DNA of 64,000 nucleotides, from NCBI GenBank assembly GCA_039621445.1, contig CP154956.1, forward strand, positions 16,471,508 to 16,535,507. The letters run 5' to 3'. Origin of the DNA: Euglena gracilis. Taxonomy: Eukaryota > Euglenida > Euglenophyceae > Euglenales. The translations under genes were made by a program, and so were the position numbers. The notes beneath the pieces are model-generated. The model was not told where the DNA came from. It worked only from the letters and a program-made list of their open reading frames with translations, and made no database searches. Below are positions 51,972 through 61,760 of this stretch, in pieces (within the stretch, counting starts at the first letter, position 1; every line of letters begins with the position of its first letter).

Positions 51972-52660
51972 TTTTTCATTCCAGGTTGGTATGTCTCCCA
52001 ACGGTGACAAGGACAACGGCCTGTCACCGTCAAACCGTCCTCCATTACCAGAATTGAGGGCACACCCAAGTCAGCCTTCCCTCCTTATGTACCAAGTGAA
52101 GAACAGAAGGAGGAGCAAAAGGCGGAGGCGTCAGCAAGCAGCCCCCCGGTGGAAGACCGGGGGTGCTACAAGTGCGGCGCCACAGACCACAAGAAGAAGC
52201 GTTGTCCCCTCAGGGAGGAGGGGAAGCGCGACGCGCAGAAACAAACAAAGAAGATGAAGTCGGAGACTGGGACGGGGGACAACCCACATAAACCCCCAAC
52301 GCCGCAGCCGCTTGCACAAGGCAAGGGTAAGAGTGGCAAGGGCAAGGGCAAGGGCAAGGGCAAGGGGACTGGACGCGGTATGGGCAAGGGGTACGGCAAG
52401 GGCAACGGGAGACCAACGTGGACGTGGTACCCGGGGCAGTGGGTCTGCGAGGAGTGTGGATATTACTGACACAAAAACCGGAGAAATATCCCACGTTGTG
52501 GGATAGTGTACCCCAGGACTGCTAGGAGGGGCAACGTTTTTTATTTTTCTGGCAAGGTCCACCCAAGCTTCTTCACCTGGGTCGAGGTGAAGTGGGGAGG
52601 GGGGTATGCCGATGTGGGATTTGAGCGTGTACGACTAAGGGCCGTAAGGGAGGGGGTGTT
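51972..52660 (+). CDS. Giant element ORF3, zinc-knuckle part
   Basis: Still in the same frame: charged text (EEQKEEQKAEASASS), a perfect CCHC knuckle (GCYKCGATDHKKKRCPLRE, near 52,165-52,210), then Gly/Lys hexanucleotide-encoded repeats (KGKGKGKGKGKGT) and Trp-rich PTWTWYPGQWVCEECGYY to TAA 52,467. Beyond it the frame continues HKNRRNIPRCG, completing a second C-x2-C..H..C pattern across the stop. This is a second nucleocapsid-like module, 3' of pol. The sequence TTTTTCATTCCAG at about 51,972-51,984 could be a splice acceptor. Confidence 0.7.
52320..52385. repeat. GGCAAG hexanucleotide repeat
   Basis: About eight iterations of GGCAAG encode the Gly-Lys tract of ORF3. A similar but shorter tract encodes the Gly-Lys tail of the nucleocapsid near 45,640-45,710. 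Confidence 0.85.
52646..52656 (+). promoter_or_regulatory. Polypurine tract before the 3' LTR
   Basis: AAGGGAGGGGG ends directly at TGTTGG of the 3' LTR. This is the expected plus-strand primer position and independently supports the LTR boundary. Confidence 0.8.
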
Positions 52661-55600
52661 GGCTGTTTGGACAGCCAAGCTCCGGCCTAAAAGTGGCTCC
52701 GGAAGTGAAAGTTGGGAAATCTCTGAGTGACGCCCTAAAATGGGTATCTGTGGATAGCGCTCTGGAAGGCGCATCCAAGGATATGGGTGGCTGGCTGTGG
52801 AATTTCAGTTTTCCAGGTGCCATCCGCCACAAATTAAGAGATCCCAACTGGGTAAGAAAGGAGCCTGTGGACGCGCGGAACAAATCCCCCCCAATTGGAA
52901 GAGAGTCCAATGCACAAACACACAGATTGGACTTAGGGTATATGGTTCAGCCATAGACCCTAGTCATGAGGGTTGGGATTTTGCCCAAAGGTGACAGTGG
53001 ATGATCAGAGGGTTGGACAGAGTGGCCACAGGGTCTAGAGGTTCAAGGCCTCTAGACTAGCTTTTTCCCTCACAAACACCCCCTGAAGGCCTCCAGTGTA
53101 GCTGGGAGTCCTGAAGGGAGGTTTTGAGGGGAGATTTTGGACGTCCACAGGGTTTAGACCTGTGGATTGTTCAGAAACTCACCCTGGAAAGCACAAGGGT
53201 GGTTTTAAGGGGAGGTTTTGGACGTCCACAGGGTTTAGACCTGTGGATTGTTCAGAAACTCGCCATGAAAAGCAAATGGGGGCTAGGCTGCCTCGTCCAT
53301 GCCCTAAATGTGACCATTTAGCAGAATGGTTGCCTGAGATGTGGTGGAAAACACCTGTTGTTTTTTCAGGTTCAATTTTCAGATGGGGCAAGGCTCGGCA
53401 TGGAGTTGCCGGACCCGAAGTCCAGTGGACAGAATTTCAAGGATTTGCAAGGGTCTTTGGAACCCAAACGGAGGTGAATTATACTGAACTTACAGTGCTG
53501 CCTCTGCCCGTATCGAATGGTGGACCAAGGAACCTTTGGAGCCGCCAGTCGGGGGCTGCTCCAAAACCTTTTTCTGAGGCGTGGTAATGGCAACAATCCA
53601 CTCCCAGATTGGGTTTTCAGAATATTTTCATTCTCCCCTGGCCCTGTGGTGAGGAGTTCAGCCTCGGGCAGGGGGGGGGTGGCAGCCTTGGGGCATTTCC
53701 TCCCCTGGACCCCCATTTCTGGATGAGTTCGGGCCAGAACGGGGGGGGGGGAGCCCAGGGGTATTTCTTCCCCTGAACCCTCGTTTCTGGATGTGTACGG
53801 GCCAGAACGGGGGGGGATCAGATTATTTTTGCGAACCCCAGTCACCAACCCGAGCATGATTTTGCGGAACCATGCTGGGGGGACTGATCGAGGGTTTTTT
53901 TTATTTTCTTGTGACGGCTGTGCTTTTATGGAATATACACAGGGTTCGGAGAATTATTTGCTGCTGTGTGATTTGTGTCAAGGCTGCCCAAGGTTCGTAT
54001 GGTTATTGGACCAGCGACAGTTGAAAGCAACGGACAGTCATGGTATGCGGCTGGTCCAGATTTTGCAGCGAGCTCCAGAGCTTTCTGCGGCTGTGGACTC
54101 AGCCCTGGCTGGGCTGGACCGCGACCCCAATACCAGAAGGAGTGCCCAGTTTTTATGTCGGAGATTTTTGGGTTTCTTTCCCCACCAGGTTCAGGCTGTC
54201 AGCCAACACCTGGGGGGGGGGGGTGTAGAAAACCCTGAATTCAGGCTGTTTCGTGCCGCATCCAGGGTGTGACAGACCAGACGTTTTTTCCCAACCCTGA
54301 AATTTGGCTGGCTGGCCGAATTCGGGTGGGGGGAACAACATTAAATTCCCCCACCACAGATTTACGGCTGTGGACCGATAATCTGGGTTTTTGGGGCAGA
54401 AATAATGGTTATTTTTCCCCCCTCCTCCTGAAACCTGGGCTGGTGGTCAGGTCGGGGGGGGGGGGAGGAATGTCAATCCCTCCCCAGCAGAAATGCGGCT
54501 GGAAGTATGCCGAATTCTGGGCTGGGGGGGGCAGCCGGTCAGACATTTATTTTTTAAAACTCTTTCCCCCTTACCTGGGCTGGCCGAGGCCGAAGGCAGG
54601 TCGGGGGGGGGGGTCAGGCTGGGACCTTTTTATACTCTTTTCCCCCTGAGCTGAGCTGGCTGATGACAGGTCAGGGGGGGGTCTGATTGGACAGACTTTT
54701 TTATTCTTTTTTCCCCTCTGACCTGGGCTGTCCGATGGCCGAGCAAAAGGCAGATCGGGGGGGGGGGGAGTCAGGCTGGGCAGCTTTCTTTATACTCCTT
54801 TCCCCCCTGACCTGGGCTGGCCGATGACAGGTCGGGGGGGGTTCTGGCTGAGCAGCAGAAAATACAGCTTTTTCCCCCCCAGCCAGTTGAGTTTCTAGAC
54901 GACTGACCCGGGTCGTCATGAAGCCAATGGCCGATGTCATTTACAGCCTCTGGCATGTGCAGATGGGCCAGGTGAAGCTGTTTTAATGGATTCTTTTTCC
55001 CGTTCACCCAGCAGTTTTGGAGTCGTTTGGGTTGTTTTGTCCACTCTGTGACCTGGGTTCTTGACCTCCAGGTTCAGGCGTTCAGCAGCACCGGAATAAG
55101 TGTAGCCTGGGCAGTTTATAATGTTCCTCCACCAGGTTTTTGGTTTGGCAGAACCGAAGGCCCTGGGGGGGAGGGCATTTTTTTATCTCTCCCAGCGGAA
55201 ATCTTGCCGAAAGGAAGCCAATTTCTGGGCTGGGGGGGGGCAGCATTTTTATCTCTCCCAGCGGAAATCTGGCCGAAAGGAAGCCAATTTCTGGGCTGGG
55301 GGTGGGCAGCATTTTTGTCTCCCCCAGCCGAAATATGGCTGAAAGGATGCCAATTTCCGGGCTGGGGGGGGGGGCAGCATTTTTATCTCCTCCAGCCGAA
55401 ATATGGCTGAAAGGATGCCAATTTCTGGGCTGGGGGGGGCAGCTCTTTTTGTCTCTTCGTCCCCGAACCTGGGTCAGTTGATGGCAGGCCGGGAGGGGGG
55501 GCAGCAATAATACAAAAAACCACAGATTCGGGATGTGGCCGGTCCATTTTTGACTCCACCAGGTTCACGGTTGTACCGAACCGAAAACCCAGGGGGGGGG

Positions 55601-56684
55601 CAGGAATTTAATCAATCAGGATGAGAATAATGGCTGTGGCTGTGGTGGTGACAGTTTATTTTCTCAGTTTTTTTCCCCATTTTTTTTCAGGCTTTTTTGT
55701 TTTGTTTGTGCAGAATTTACAGATTCTTCACGTCAAAAATTTAGAAAATCAGAGTTTCTCCCGGGGTTTTTCCTCCTGTTTTCAGACAGGGAACAGAGCC
55801 AGGATTTCGGGAACAAATTTTGAGGATTTTCCACAGTCGGTTGGCATAAAAATATCCCTACTCTCAACCGTTTCGGGCTGGGTCAGCCCTCAACGGTGGT
55901 GGGGGGGGGGGGGCTGTTCGAGAAATATTTTCCCAGAATATTTCAGCCCAAAACATAAACACCCCAGCCAGTTCGGTGACAAGAGCCCAGAACTGGGTGG
56001 AGGGGGGGGCAGCCCCACACAGAAAACAGAATGGGGTCCATTCCCCCGCCTGATTTTTGGCTGTTTAGAGCCGAAATCGGGGGGGGTCAGAATGAATTAT
56101 GTGCCCCCCTGATTTAGGCTCGTTCGGAGCCGAAGTTTGGGGGTGGGGGCAGAATGCAGAATTTAAACACGTTGCTCCCTCTGCAGGGTCTTCCTTATAC
56201 CTTTCTTCCATCTCCCACATCCTTACCAAATCCTTACAAACATTCCATTGTCACTTTGAGTCGTGCAGTCAATCTGCTTGGAATTGTGGTGTTAAAGCGG
56301 AACAAGTGGTGTGGTTTGCCGCGCACAAGCATGCGCACAACGGGGAATCAGGGAGGGGAAAAGCAAGTAGGGAGTCCACGGGCCGAGGTTGGGGAAATTA
56401 CAGGTTTAACCCCGTTCCACGTAACAGCCCAAAGCACTCCGGGGGGTGGACCTGAGCCCACCCACCCCCTGCATTCGGTGTGTCCGGTTCCCCTCGAGGG
56501 GGCCGGGCAGGGTGGGGCGTGTGCCGAGACCACGGGAACTGGAGCCCTCCGGGTTGCGGGGGGGGGACAGTCCCCGGGGGGGATCCGGGCAAAACCTGCC
56601 GACCCACCCAGGAGTGGCTGACGGCCACGGAACTTTTGAAAATCGATCCTGCGCCGGGGACCCCGAGGACGGGTTCCGCGGACA
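52657..56684 (+). repeat. 3' LTR of giant element
   Basis: A 4,028-bp uninterrupted copy of the LTR, TGTTGG...GGACA. It contains the same 81-bp duplication (53,123-53,270), hairpin (53,033-53,057), G-run minisatellite (53,730-55,500, one extra unit) and the two CxxC frames. Where the 5' LTR is split by element N it reads through CCCAGGAGTGGCTGACGG at about 56,610. Confidence 0.92.
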
Positions 56685-56745
56685 CTTGGTGCTTCGCCCT
56701 AGGTTCCCGTTCCCCCCTGGTGGTTTTGCCTCGAGGGAGTACGGG
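56685..56745 (-). pseudogene. DIRS 3' tail fragment (antisense) carrying the right CTTG target duplication
   Basis: CTTG at 56,685-56,688 repeats the left flank of the giant element. The sequence onward (GTGCTTCGCCCT, GCCTCGAGGGAGTACG) matches DIRS copy C around 61,708-61,762. It is the first part of a split antisense DIRS 3' end; the second part is 57,265-57,302. Confidence 0.75.
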
Positions 56746-57264
56746 CCGCTTCCTTCCTGTGTGTCCATTGCGTCGCCTGCGCGTTGGTCGCTCGCGGCGG
56801 GACGTGTTCCCAACGCAGTTTCTCTGTTGAATTCTTGCGTCCAGACGTCAGAGAGATTGAAAGCAACGTCAGCACACTTGTCCGACAACTTCGCCAGGGC
56901 CATGTCCGTGTTGGCCCCCAAGACTAGGCTGTACTGGAAGGAGTTCAGGTAGTCCACGAAGTTTGCACTGACCAGCGCCACTCCCGTAAGTCTGCGACTG
57001 GCTCTGGCGCACTGCGTCGAGGTCCAGCCTCCGCCATTCCACGCTTGTACTGCTTTCAGCACGCGTTGAAGTCTCCCAAACGACGTGGACTCTGCGTGCT
57101 TCACCGGGGTCGTGGAGAAGACGTCCCCAGGCCTCGCTGCAGATGCTCTCGTCTGTAGAAAACAGCGTCTCTGGTGTGTGTGATTGATATCGACATGATT
57201 GCTTGGGATCCAAAGGGCGATTAAGATCCGCCAACTCCGGAACAAAACGCAGTGAGAAGCACCG
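56746..57264. other. ~520-bp insertion of unknown origin in a DIRS fragment
   Basis: In copy C the flanking DIRS segments are contiguous (GGGAGTACG followed by AGACACCTCGGGCTCC). Here 520 bp of balanced composition without homopolymers intervene. The minus strand is open in one frame over the whole insert (FGRLQRVLKAVQAWNGGGW, LTGVALVSANFVDYLNSFQY, KLSDKCADVAFNLSDVWTQE) and looks protein-like. No family was recognised. It could be a captured host exon or an unrelated element. Confidence 0.5.
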
Positions 57265-57302
57265 CGCCAAAAACAGACACCTCGGGCTCCGCACTTTGCC
57301 CT
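57265..57302 (-). pseudogene. DIRS 3' fragment, second part (antisense)
   Basis: GACACCTCGGGCTCCGCACTTTGCCC followed by TTGTGAGGCCA is identical to 61,763-61,801 of copy C. It runs directly into the left ITR of copy B through the shared bases CTTGTGAGGCCA. Confidence 0.75.
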
Positions 57303-57400
57303 TGTGAGGCCATGCCTTGCTCGCCGGCGGTGTTGTTTGGATTGTTTGCTGCGTTGGATTAGGAGTCCGTGCTTAGTTCCTTTTTTCGCCGGAGTTGGCT
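57303..57400. repeat. DIRS-B left inverted terminal repeat
   Basis: CTTGTGAGGCCATGCCTTGC, CGCCGGCGGTGTTGT and GGATTAGGAGTCCG.GCTTAG are found inverted at 32,813-32,930 (copy A) and, as the end of copy C, directly at 61,464-61,565. Confidence 0.85.
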
Positions 57401-57539
57401 GATTCTTATTTTGCCCTTCGACACCCAGAAGAAAGGAACGTCAAATACCATATCAATTGGAACAGGAAGAAGTCAATCAATCAATTCAAAATATCCAGAA
57501 AGAGACGTTCGTGCAGAACCTCAAAACAGAAATTGTTGA

Positions 57540-58735
57540 AGCATCTGAAAGATTTCAATGAAAGATCCGAGTTCCAAAACGAACAGCGCTGGAGAACTTC
57601 AAGAGGGAGCAGCAGAAATAGCAGCAGCTGGACAACCTGACGGCGCGGGTCGACTGTAGCGAACCGTAGCTGCCTCATCCCCAAAAGAAATTTCCCCAAA
57701 AGAAACTTTTACAACCCAAACCCCCCAATTTGATGGCCACGGACCCTGGCAGACAGTGGTCAGAAGACCCCGCAAGGGGCAGAAGCAACAACCAGCAGGC
57801 CACTGCGGCCATTGGAACCAGGGCCATGGTGGCCAACTGTCCAACACACATCGTGTGTTCAAGCGGGGCTATGGAAGCCAGAATCGCATGCCATGCAGGC
57901 AACAAAGGCCATGACGGCACAACCAGCCATGAAGGAATCTACACTATCCAAAGTCGCTTGATCAAAGGCCAAGGTGGCCACCAGAACCAAGGTCCCACAG
58001 GACATGGCAGGAGCAGAAAAGGTCAGACACAACATCCCCATCATTTCTCAATCACACCACCCCCCAGGGGTCAAGGGTGGGGCCCCAAGAACCCCTCAAG
58101 ATTTCAATTGGGCATGGCGACCCAGAAATCAATCAGGCCGTTGGGGCCTTCCAAGTTATCATCAAGGCCACTGGGGCCAGAAATATCAAGAAGATCAACT
58201 TCAACAAGATCACAAGGGGGGTCCATCACAGGTCCCCCAGAAGCTAAGGGGCAGCCCTGCAAGGGCTTTGTACTTAAATCGGCAGCCCGCTGCCCAGCGC
58301 CAGGACGAACAGGAAGGGGGAGACTCCCCACCAGCATTTATTCCTGCTCAATCAACAAAGGGGGGACGCACAGTGGCCCCCCTATGGTATGGCTACCAAC
58401 ACCATCAACATCAAGAAGGCCAGATAGGCAAATCCGGGGCAGTAAGCCCTATGGTATGGAAACCAACAACAAAATCCTCCAGAGAGAGTGTGAGCAGAGA
58501 GGGATAGAATGTGTGCACATCCCCCCAGAAACATTTTCTTTTTCAAAGGGCTCAAGCCCTAGGGGCTCTAGGGGCTGTGAAATGTCCAATACCCCCACCC
58601 AGCCCCCAGAAAATCATCTAGTTGGGAAAATAAATTCCATGGAGGAAAAATGGGAAGCACCCCCCTGTACCAGAGACTTCAAAAAAGTCTCCAATGGTGG
58701 TCAAAACATGCCCCCCCAGCAACATGTCAATTAAT
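57540..58735 (+). pseudogene. DIRS-B Gag-like region
   Basis: Gln/Arg-rich start (ERWRTSRGSSRNSS-type in one frame, QQLDNL-like in another), then DGHGPWQTVVRRPRKGQKQQ and Gly/His/Gln-rich text spread over two frames (57,730-58,734 and 57,974-58,507). The same order occurs in copy A. No knuckle motif. Probably an RNA-binding Gag, frameshifted. Confidence 0.5.
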
Positions 58736-58740
58736 CAAAA

Positions 58741-60150
58741 ATGGAATTCAACCACCCCGGTAAATCCCCCAAAATTGTCCACCCACCCAAAACCCAGAGC
58801 CAACTTGGACCTATACCAGGCAGAAAAAAATCTTCTGGATTACGAAAAAACTGGGTCAGTGAAACGAGTTTGGGATTCAGAAACCCGGCATTTGATCCCA
58901 TGGTTTTTAATTTTAAAACCAGAGGGAGGAACAACCAAGTGGAGAATGATCAGCGACTGCAGAGAACTGAATCAGCAGTTTCAGGTAAAACCTTTCAAGC
59001 TGGATCATATCCAGCACATATTTCCAGTGTTGGAAAAAGCCCACTGGGCAGCAAAAATTGTCCTGAAGGATTCCTATTTCCATATTCCATTAAGTCCAGG
59101 CCTAAGGCCATTTTTAAGGCATCAGGTGGGGGGCAGACCTGGGAATTTCAAACAGGCTGCTTTGGGCTAAGTGTAATGCCCCAAATTTTCATGTCAGTCA
59201 TCAAAACTTTCGAAAAGCTGTGGATAAAAAGGGGCATCCAGGTCTTTATTTGCCTGGACGACATTTTGTTGGTGGTCCCCACCCAAAACACTTTACAAAA
59301 TCACCTGAACACAGTCGTCAAAGATTTGCTGAATTCAGGGTTCAAAATCAATGTGAAAAAGTCCACCCTCCAGCCCACCCAAGTGGTAACCCATCTGGGT
59401 TTTCAACTAAACTTCCAGGAAGGAAAGCTGCAGGTGCCCCCCCAGAAAGCCAAAACCATAAAAAAGGAGCTAGGAAAAGTTGTTAAAAAAGATTACATGT
59501 CAAAAAGGCAGCTGGCGGCCATTTTGGGCCAAATAAGATGCAACCTAAGGGCCCTGCCTTTTTTAAGGGCTTTTACAGACCCCCTGGCAAACTTTTTGGT
59601 GGCAAAGTCCACACCCCCCTGGGACTCAAAACACCACATTTCCCAGGAAATCAAGGCCCAGTTAAGGGAAATAAAAATTCTGCCGGACACCTGGGGGGCA
59701 GACCCCTCCCCCAAAATTCAACCAGAGAGTTGCACTCAGACAGCAGCACCCATGCCTGGGGGGCGGGTGCTGGACATCAATACAGGAGAACTTGTTCAGG
59801 AATGTTGGAGAAAAGACTCCATTTTACACCTAAATGTAAAGGAGCTGAGTGCAGCAATCAGCACTGTAAAAAGTTTGAGAAAACCTGGAGAAACTGTTTC
59901 TTTGTCAGTGGACAACCAGGTAATTTACTATTACTTAACAAAACGAGGGGGCAAAAAGGACACCTTCAACAAAATGCTAAGACCATTTTTCAAATGGTGC
60001 ATGAAAAAACAAGTAAACCTTCAAGTAAACTGGGTACCATCAAAAGAACGCCTGGCAGACCCCATAAGCTTTTGGGAAATGGACAGGGGGGATTACTCCT
60101 TAGACCCCCAACTTTTTCAATGGCTCAGACAGCAATTCAAATTTTCATAA
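58741..60150 (+). CDS. DIRS-B reverse transcriptase and RNase H
   Basis: A 469-codon frame, joined from the left by RT block 1 in a neighbouring frame (KPEGGTTKWRMISDCRELNQ, FKLDHIQHIFPVLEKAHWAA to about 59,120). In-frame blocks are GCFGLSVMPQIFMSVIKTF, FICLDDILLVVPTQ (catalytic Asp pair; Tyr replaced by Cys), THLGFQLNFQEGKLQVPPQK, SKRQLAAILGQIRCNLRALP and RNase H text HLNVKELSAAISTVKSLRKP, VSLSVDNQVIYYYLTKRGG, WVPSKERLADPISFWEMD. It copies element RNA. One frameshift near 59,120 is the main damage. Confidence 0.88.
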   Translation: MEFNHPGKSPKIVHPPKTQSQLGPIPGRKKSSGLRKNWVSETSLGFRNPAFDPMVFNFKTRGRNNQVENDQRLQRTESAVSGKTFQAGSYPAHISSVGKSPLGSKNCPEGFLFPYSIKSRPKAIFKASGGGQTWEFQTGCFGLSVMPQIFMSVIKTFEKLWIKRGIQVFICLDDILLVVPTQNTLQNHLNTVVKDLLNSGFKINVKKSTLQPTQVVTHLGFQLNFQEGKLQVPPQKAKTIKKELGKVVKKDYMSKRQLAAILGQIRCNLRALPFLRAFTDPLANFLVAKSTPPWDSKHHISQEIKAQLREIKILPDTWGADPSPKIQPESCTQTAAPMPGGRVLDINTGELVQECWRKDSILHLNVKELSAAISTVKSLRKPGETVSLSVDNQVIYYYLTKRGGKKDTFNKMLRPFFKWCMKKQVNLQVNWVPSKERLADPISFWEMDRGDYSLDPQLFQWLRQQFKFS

Positions 60151-60593
60151 ATCTGAAAACAGATTTATTTGCCTCCCCGGGCAACAAAAAACTGCCCCAA
60201 TTTGTGGCCAGGTGGCCCCACTGGGAGGCCACAGCAGTAAATGCGTTACAATGTCCACTGGACAACATGGGGGATCTTTATGCAAACCCCCCCTGGTCAA
60301 TAATTCAACAATTTCTACCCAGGTTAAAAATGTTTCCCCATACCAAAGTTTTGATGGTCACCCCCTACTGGGATTCAGCCACGTGGTGGCCCCAATTAAT
60401 AAAAATGAAAGTTGCAGGGACCCCCTGCCTGAAAATGACCCCCTACAGGGGTATGTTCACCAACTGCAGGGGGGAAGAAATGCCACCCCCCAGGTGGCCC
60501 CTGTTTTGCATGATTTGCTCAGGCAAATTTTGGAGGGGAAACAAATTCAGGTTCAGACCATTAACGATTTTCTGGGGAGAAACCCCAGCCTAA
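60150..60593 (+). CDS. DIRS-B NPPW (Dam-like) domain
   Basis: In a different frame right after RNase H: TDLFASPGNKKLPQFVARWP, WEATAVNALQCPLDNMGDLY, ANPPWSIIQQFLPRL and VLMVTPYWDSATWWPQLIKM. The pattern (LFAS, alternating A-x-D/N-A-L, NPPW, [VT]-P-x-W) is the region of DIRS polyproteins compared with phage Dam-type N6-adenine methyltransferases. Catalysis is not established. The recombinase begins in the -1 frame over the second half of this frame, as in copy C. Confidence 0.65.
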   Translation, partial: NLKTDLFASPGNKKLPQFVARWPHWEATAVNALQCPLDNMGDLYANPPWSIIQQFLPRLKMFPHTKVLMVTPYWDSATWWPQLIKMKVAGTPCLKMTPYRGMFTNCRGEEMPPPRWPLFCMICSGKFWRGNKFRFRPLTIFWGETPA

Positions 60594-61467
60594 AACGTTA
60601 TCAGAGTGCTTTTGCACTTCTGTGGGTCGTTTTGGAGCACATGGAGGTGCCCCCCCGTGAAGCCACCACAGACCAAGTGGCTGACGCTCTAATTCAATTA
60701 TTCCAATTTTCCAAGGCCCAAGCCCGTAATGCGTATAGTGCTATGCTTTTGATTCCTGGGTTTGGTGTGCTGAGATTCACACCCTGTTAACCCCCTACAA
60801 GAGGCTTTGGATCCAGAACCTGGAAAGGCATGGGGCATTTTGGGATCCACTCCCAATCCTCCTGGGGCTGGCAAAGGCGCCCATGCCCACTGATGTTTGT
60901 ACATTGCGTACACAACTGATCTTTTGCTCACGAATCCTCTGTTTATACAGATCTTCCGACCTGGCACAAGTCAAACGAACCACCAGTGTGTTGGGTAGGG
61001 CACCCTACATCAAAATTAAACGTAAGGGCCAAAAATTCCACAAGTGGGAAAGAGTTGTGTCCATACCCCAGTGCCCACAAATAAGCCCTTTTCATTAAAT
61101 GATGGGTTATGTGGCTGCCACACGTTTATTCGTGAGACATGGGGCCCCCCTCCTAATTTCATTAAAACCCCCCTTCAGAGCCATAAGTGCAGACACCATT
61201 GCTTCTATCACAAACTTTTTTTGGGTCAAACAGGGGGTAACCTCCCAGGTGTGGGGGGCCCACTCCACCAGAGGGGCAGGAGTTGGTTTACTCAAAAAAT
61301 TGGGCCTTTCTGCCCAAGAAGTTTTTGAAATTGGTCAGTGGAGGGGGGTGGAGGCTTTTACAGCCCATTATCAAAGACTTGGTGCCCAAGGTGCCCTGTC
61401 GTACTCCCTCGAGGAAAACCGACCAGGGAGGAAGGGACACCGAGGGCGAAGCACAAAGACCTTGTGA
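60290..61467 (+). pseudogene. DIRS-B tyrosine recombinase
   Basis: Read in frame from about 60,290 to 60,790 (SFDGHPLLGFSHVVAPINKN, FLGRNPSLKRYQSAFALLW, ARNAYSAMLLIPGFG). After a stop it continues with CSRILCLYRSSDLAQVKRT (catalytic Arg), then a frame with WGAHSTRGAG (H-x2-R) and WRGVEAFTAHYQRLG (Tyr nucleophile, near 61,367). All catalytic landmarks exist but lie across three frames, so the gene is broken. The enzyme would integrate circular cDNA without target duplication. Confidence 0.85.
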
Positions 61468-61760
61468 GGCCATGCCTTGCTCGCCGGCGGTGTTGTGTGA
61501 TTGTTCGTTGCGCTGGGTTAGGAGTCCCCGCTTAGTGCCACCTCGCCGGAGTTGGCTGACGATGCTGCTCCGACTTGGCGACGTGGCTTCTTGTCCCTGG
61601 GGGGTGTCCCCCCCCTCTGCCCCCCCTGGCCCCCATTTTCTGACTGAGGGCTTTTGAAGACAAATTTTCTTTTACGGGTGGGGGGGTCGGGCTCACAACG
61701 TCTTTGTGCTTCGCCCTCGGTGTCCCTTCCTCCCTGGTCGGTTTTCCTCGAGGGAGTACG
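61409..61760. repeat. Inverted repeat at the DIRS-B / DIRS-C junction
   Basis: CTCGAGGAAAACCGACCAGG through AAGCACAAAGAC (61,409-61,463) is the complement of 61,698-61,755. The arms are the 3' ends of the convergent copies B (plus) and C (minus), with C's terminal repeat between them. Confidence 0.85.
61464..61565. repeat. DIRS-C terminal inverted repeat
   Basis: Nearly identical to the left ITR of copy B (CTTGTGAGGCCATGCCTTGC to GCCGGAGTTGGCTGA). In the minus-strand sense of copy C it is the right-hand ITR. It is the complement of the copy A right ITR. Confidence 0.85.

Larger units (their letters stand above)
32935..56684 (+). mobile_element. Giant Ty3/gypsy LTR retrotransposon carrying a DNA methyltransferase
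   Basis: The element spans 23,750 bp, of which 5,442 bp are a nested insertion with its target duplication, leaving about 18.3 kb. LTRs of 3,940 bp (interrupted) and 4,028 bp start TGTTGG and end GACA. CTTG flanks both ends, and AAGGGAGGGGG sits directly before the 3' LTR. Internal order is Gag, cytosine methyltransferase, protease, RT, RNase H, integrase with chromodomain, ORF3. That pol order defines Ty3/gypsy. LTRs differ at 7 of 360 sampled positions, so insertion was fairly recent, yet gag-pol already carries frameshifts and TGA stops. Very long LTRs and extra ORFs recall the large plant Ogre-type elements, but I infer no direct relationship. Confidence 0.92.
57303..61475 (+). mobile_element. 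DIRS-like retroelement, copy B
   Basis: Left ITR (57,303-57,400), Gag-like region, RT/RNase H, NPPW domain and tyrosine recombinase are all recognisable in order. The right part is cut at CTTGTGAG (near 61,464) and joined to the terminal repeat of copy C, so B lacks its basic C-terminal tail and own right ITR. Best RT/RNase H frame of the three copies. Confidence 0.88.

Noticed and set aside
32935-56684. The 4-kb direct repeats as a segmental duplication
   Set aside because: TG...CA ends, a polypurine tract, a CTTG target duplication and a complete gag-pol between them fit LTRs far better.
56406-57245. 279-codon minus ORF as one gene
   Set aside because: It crosses the 3' LTR end and a DIRS fragment boundary, so only the 56,746-57,264 part can be one unit.
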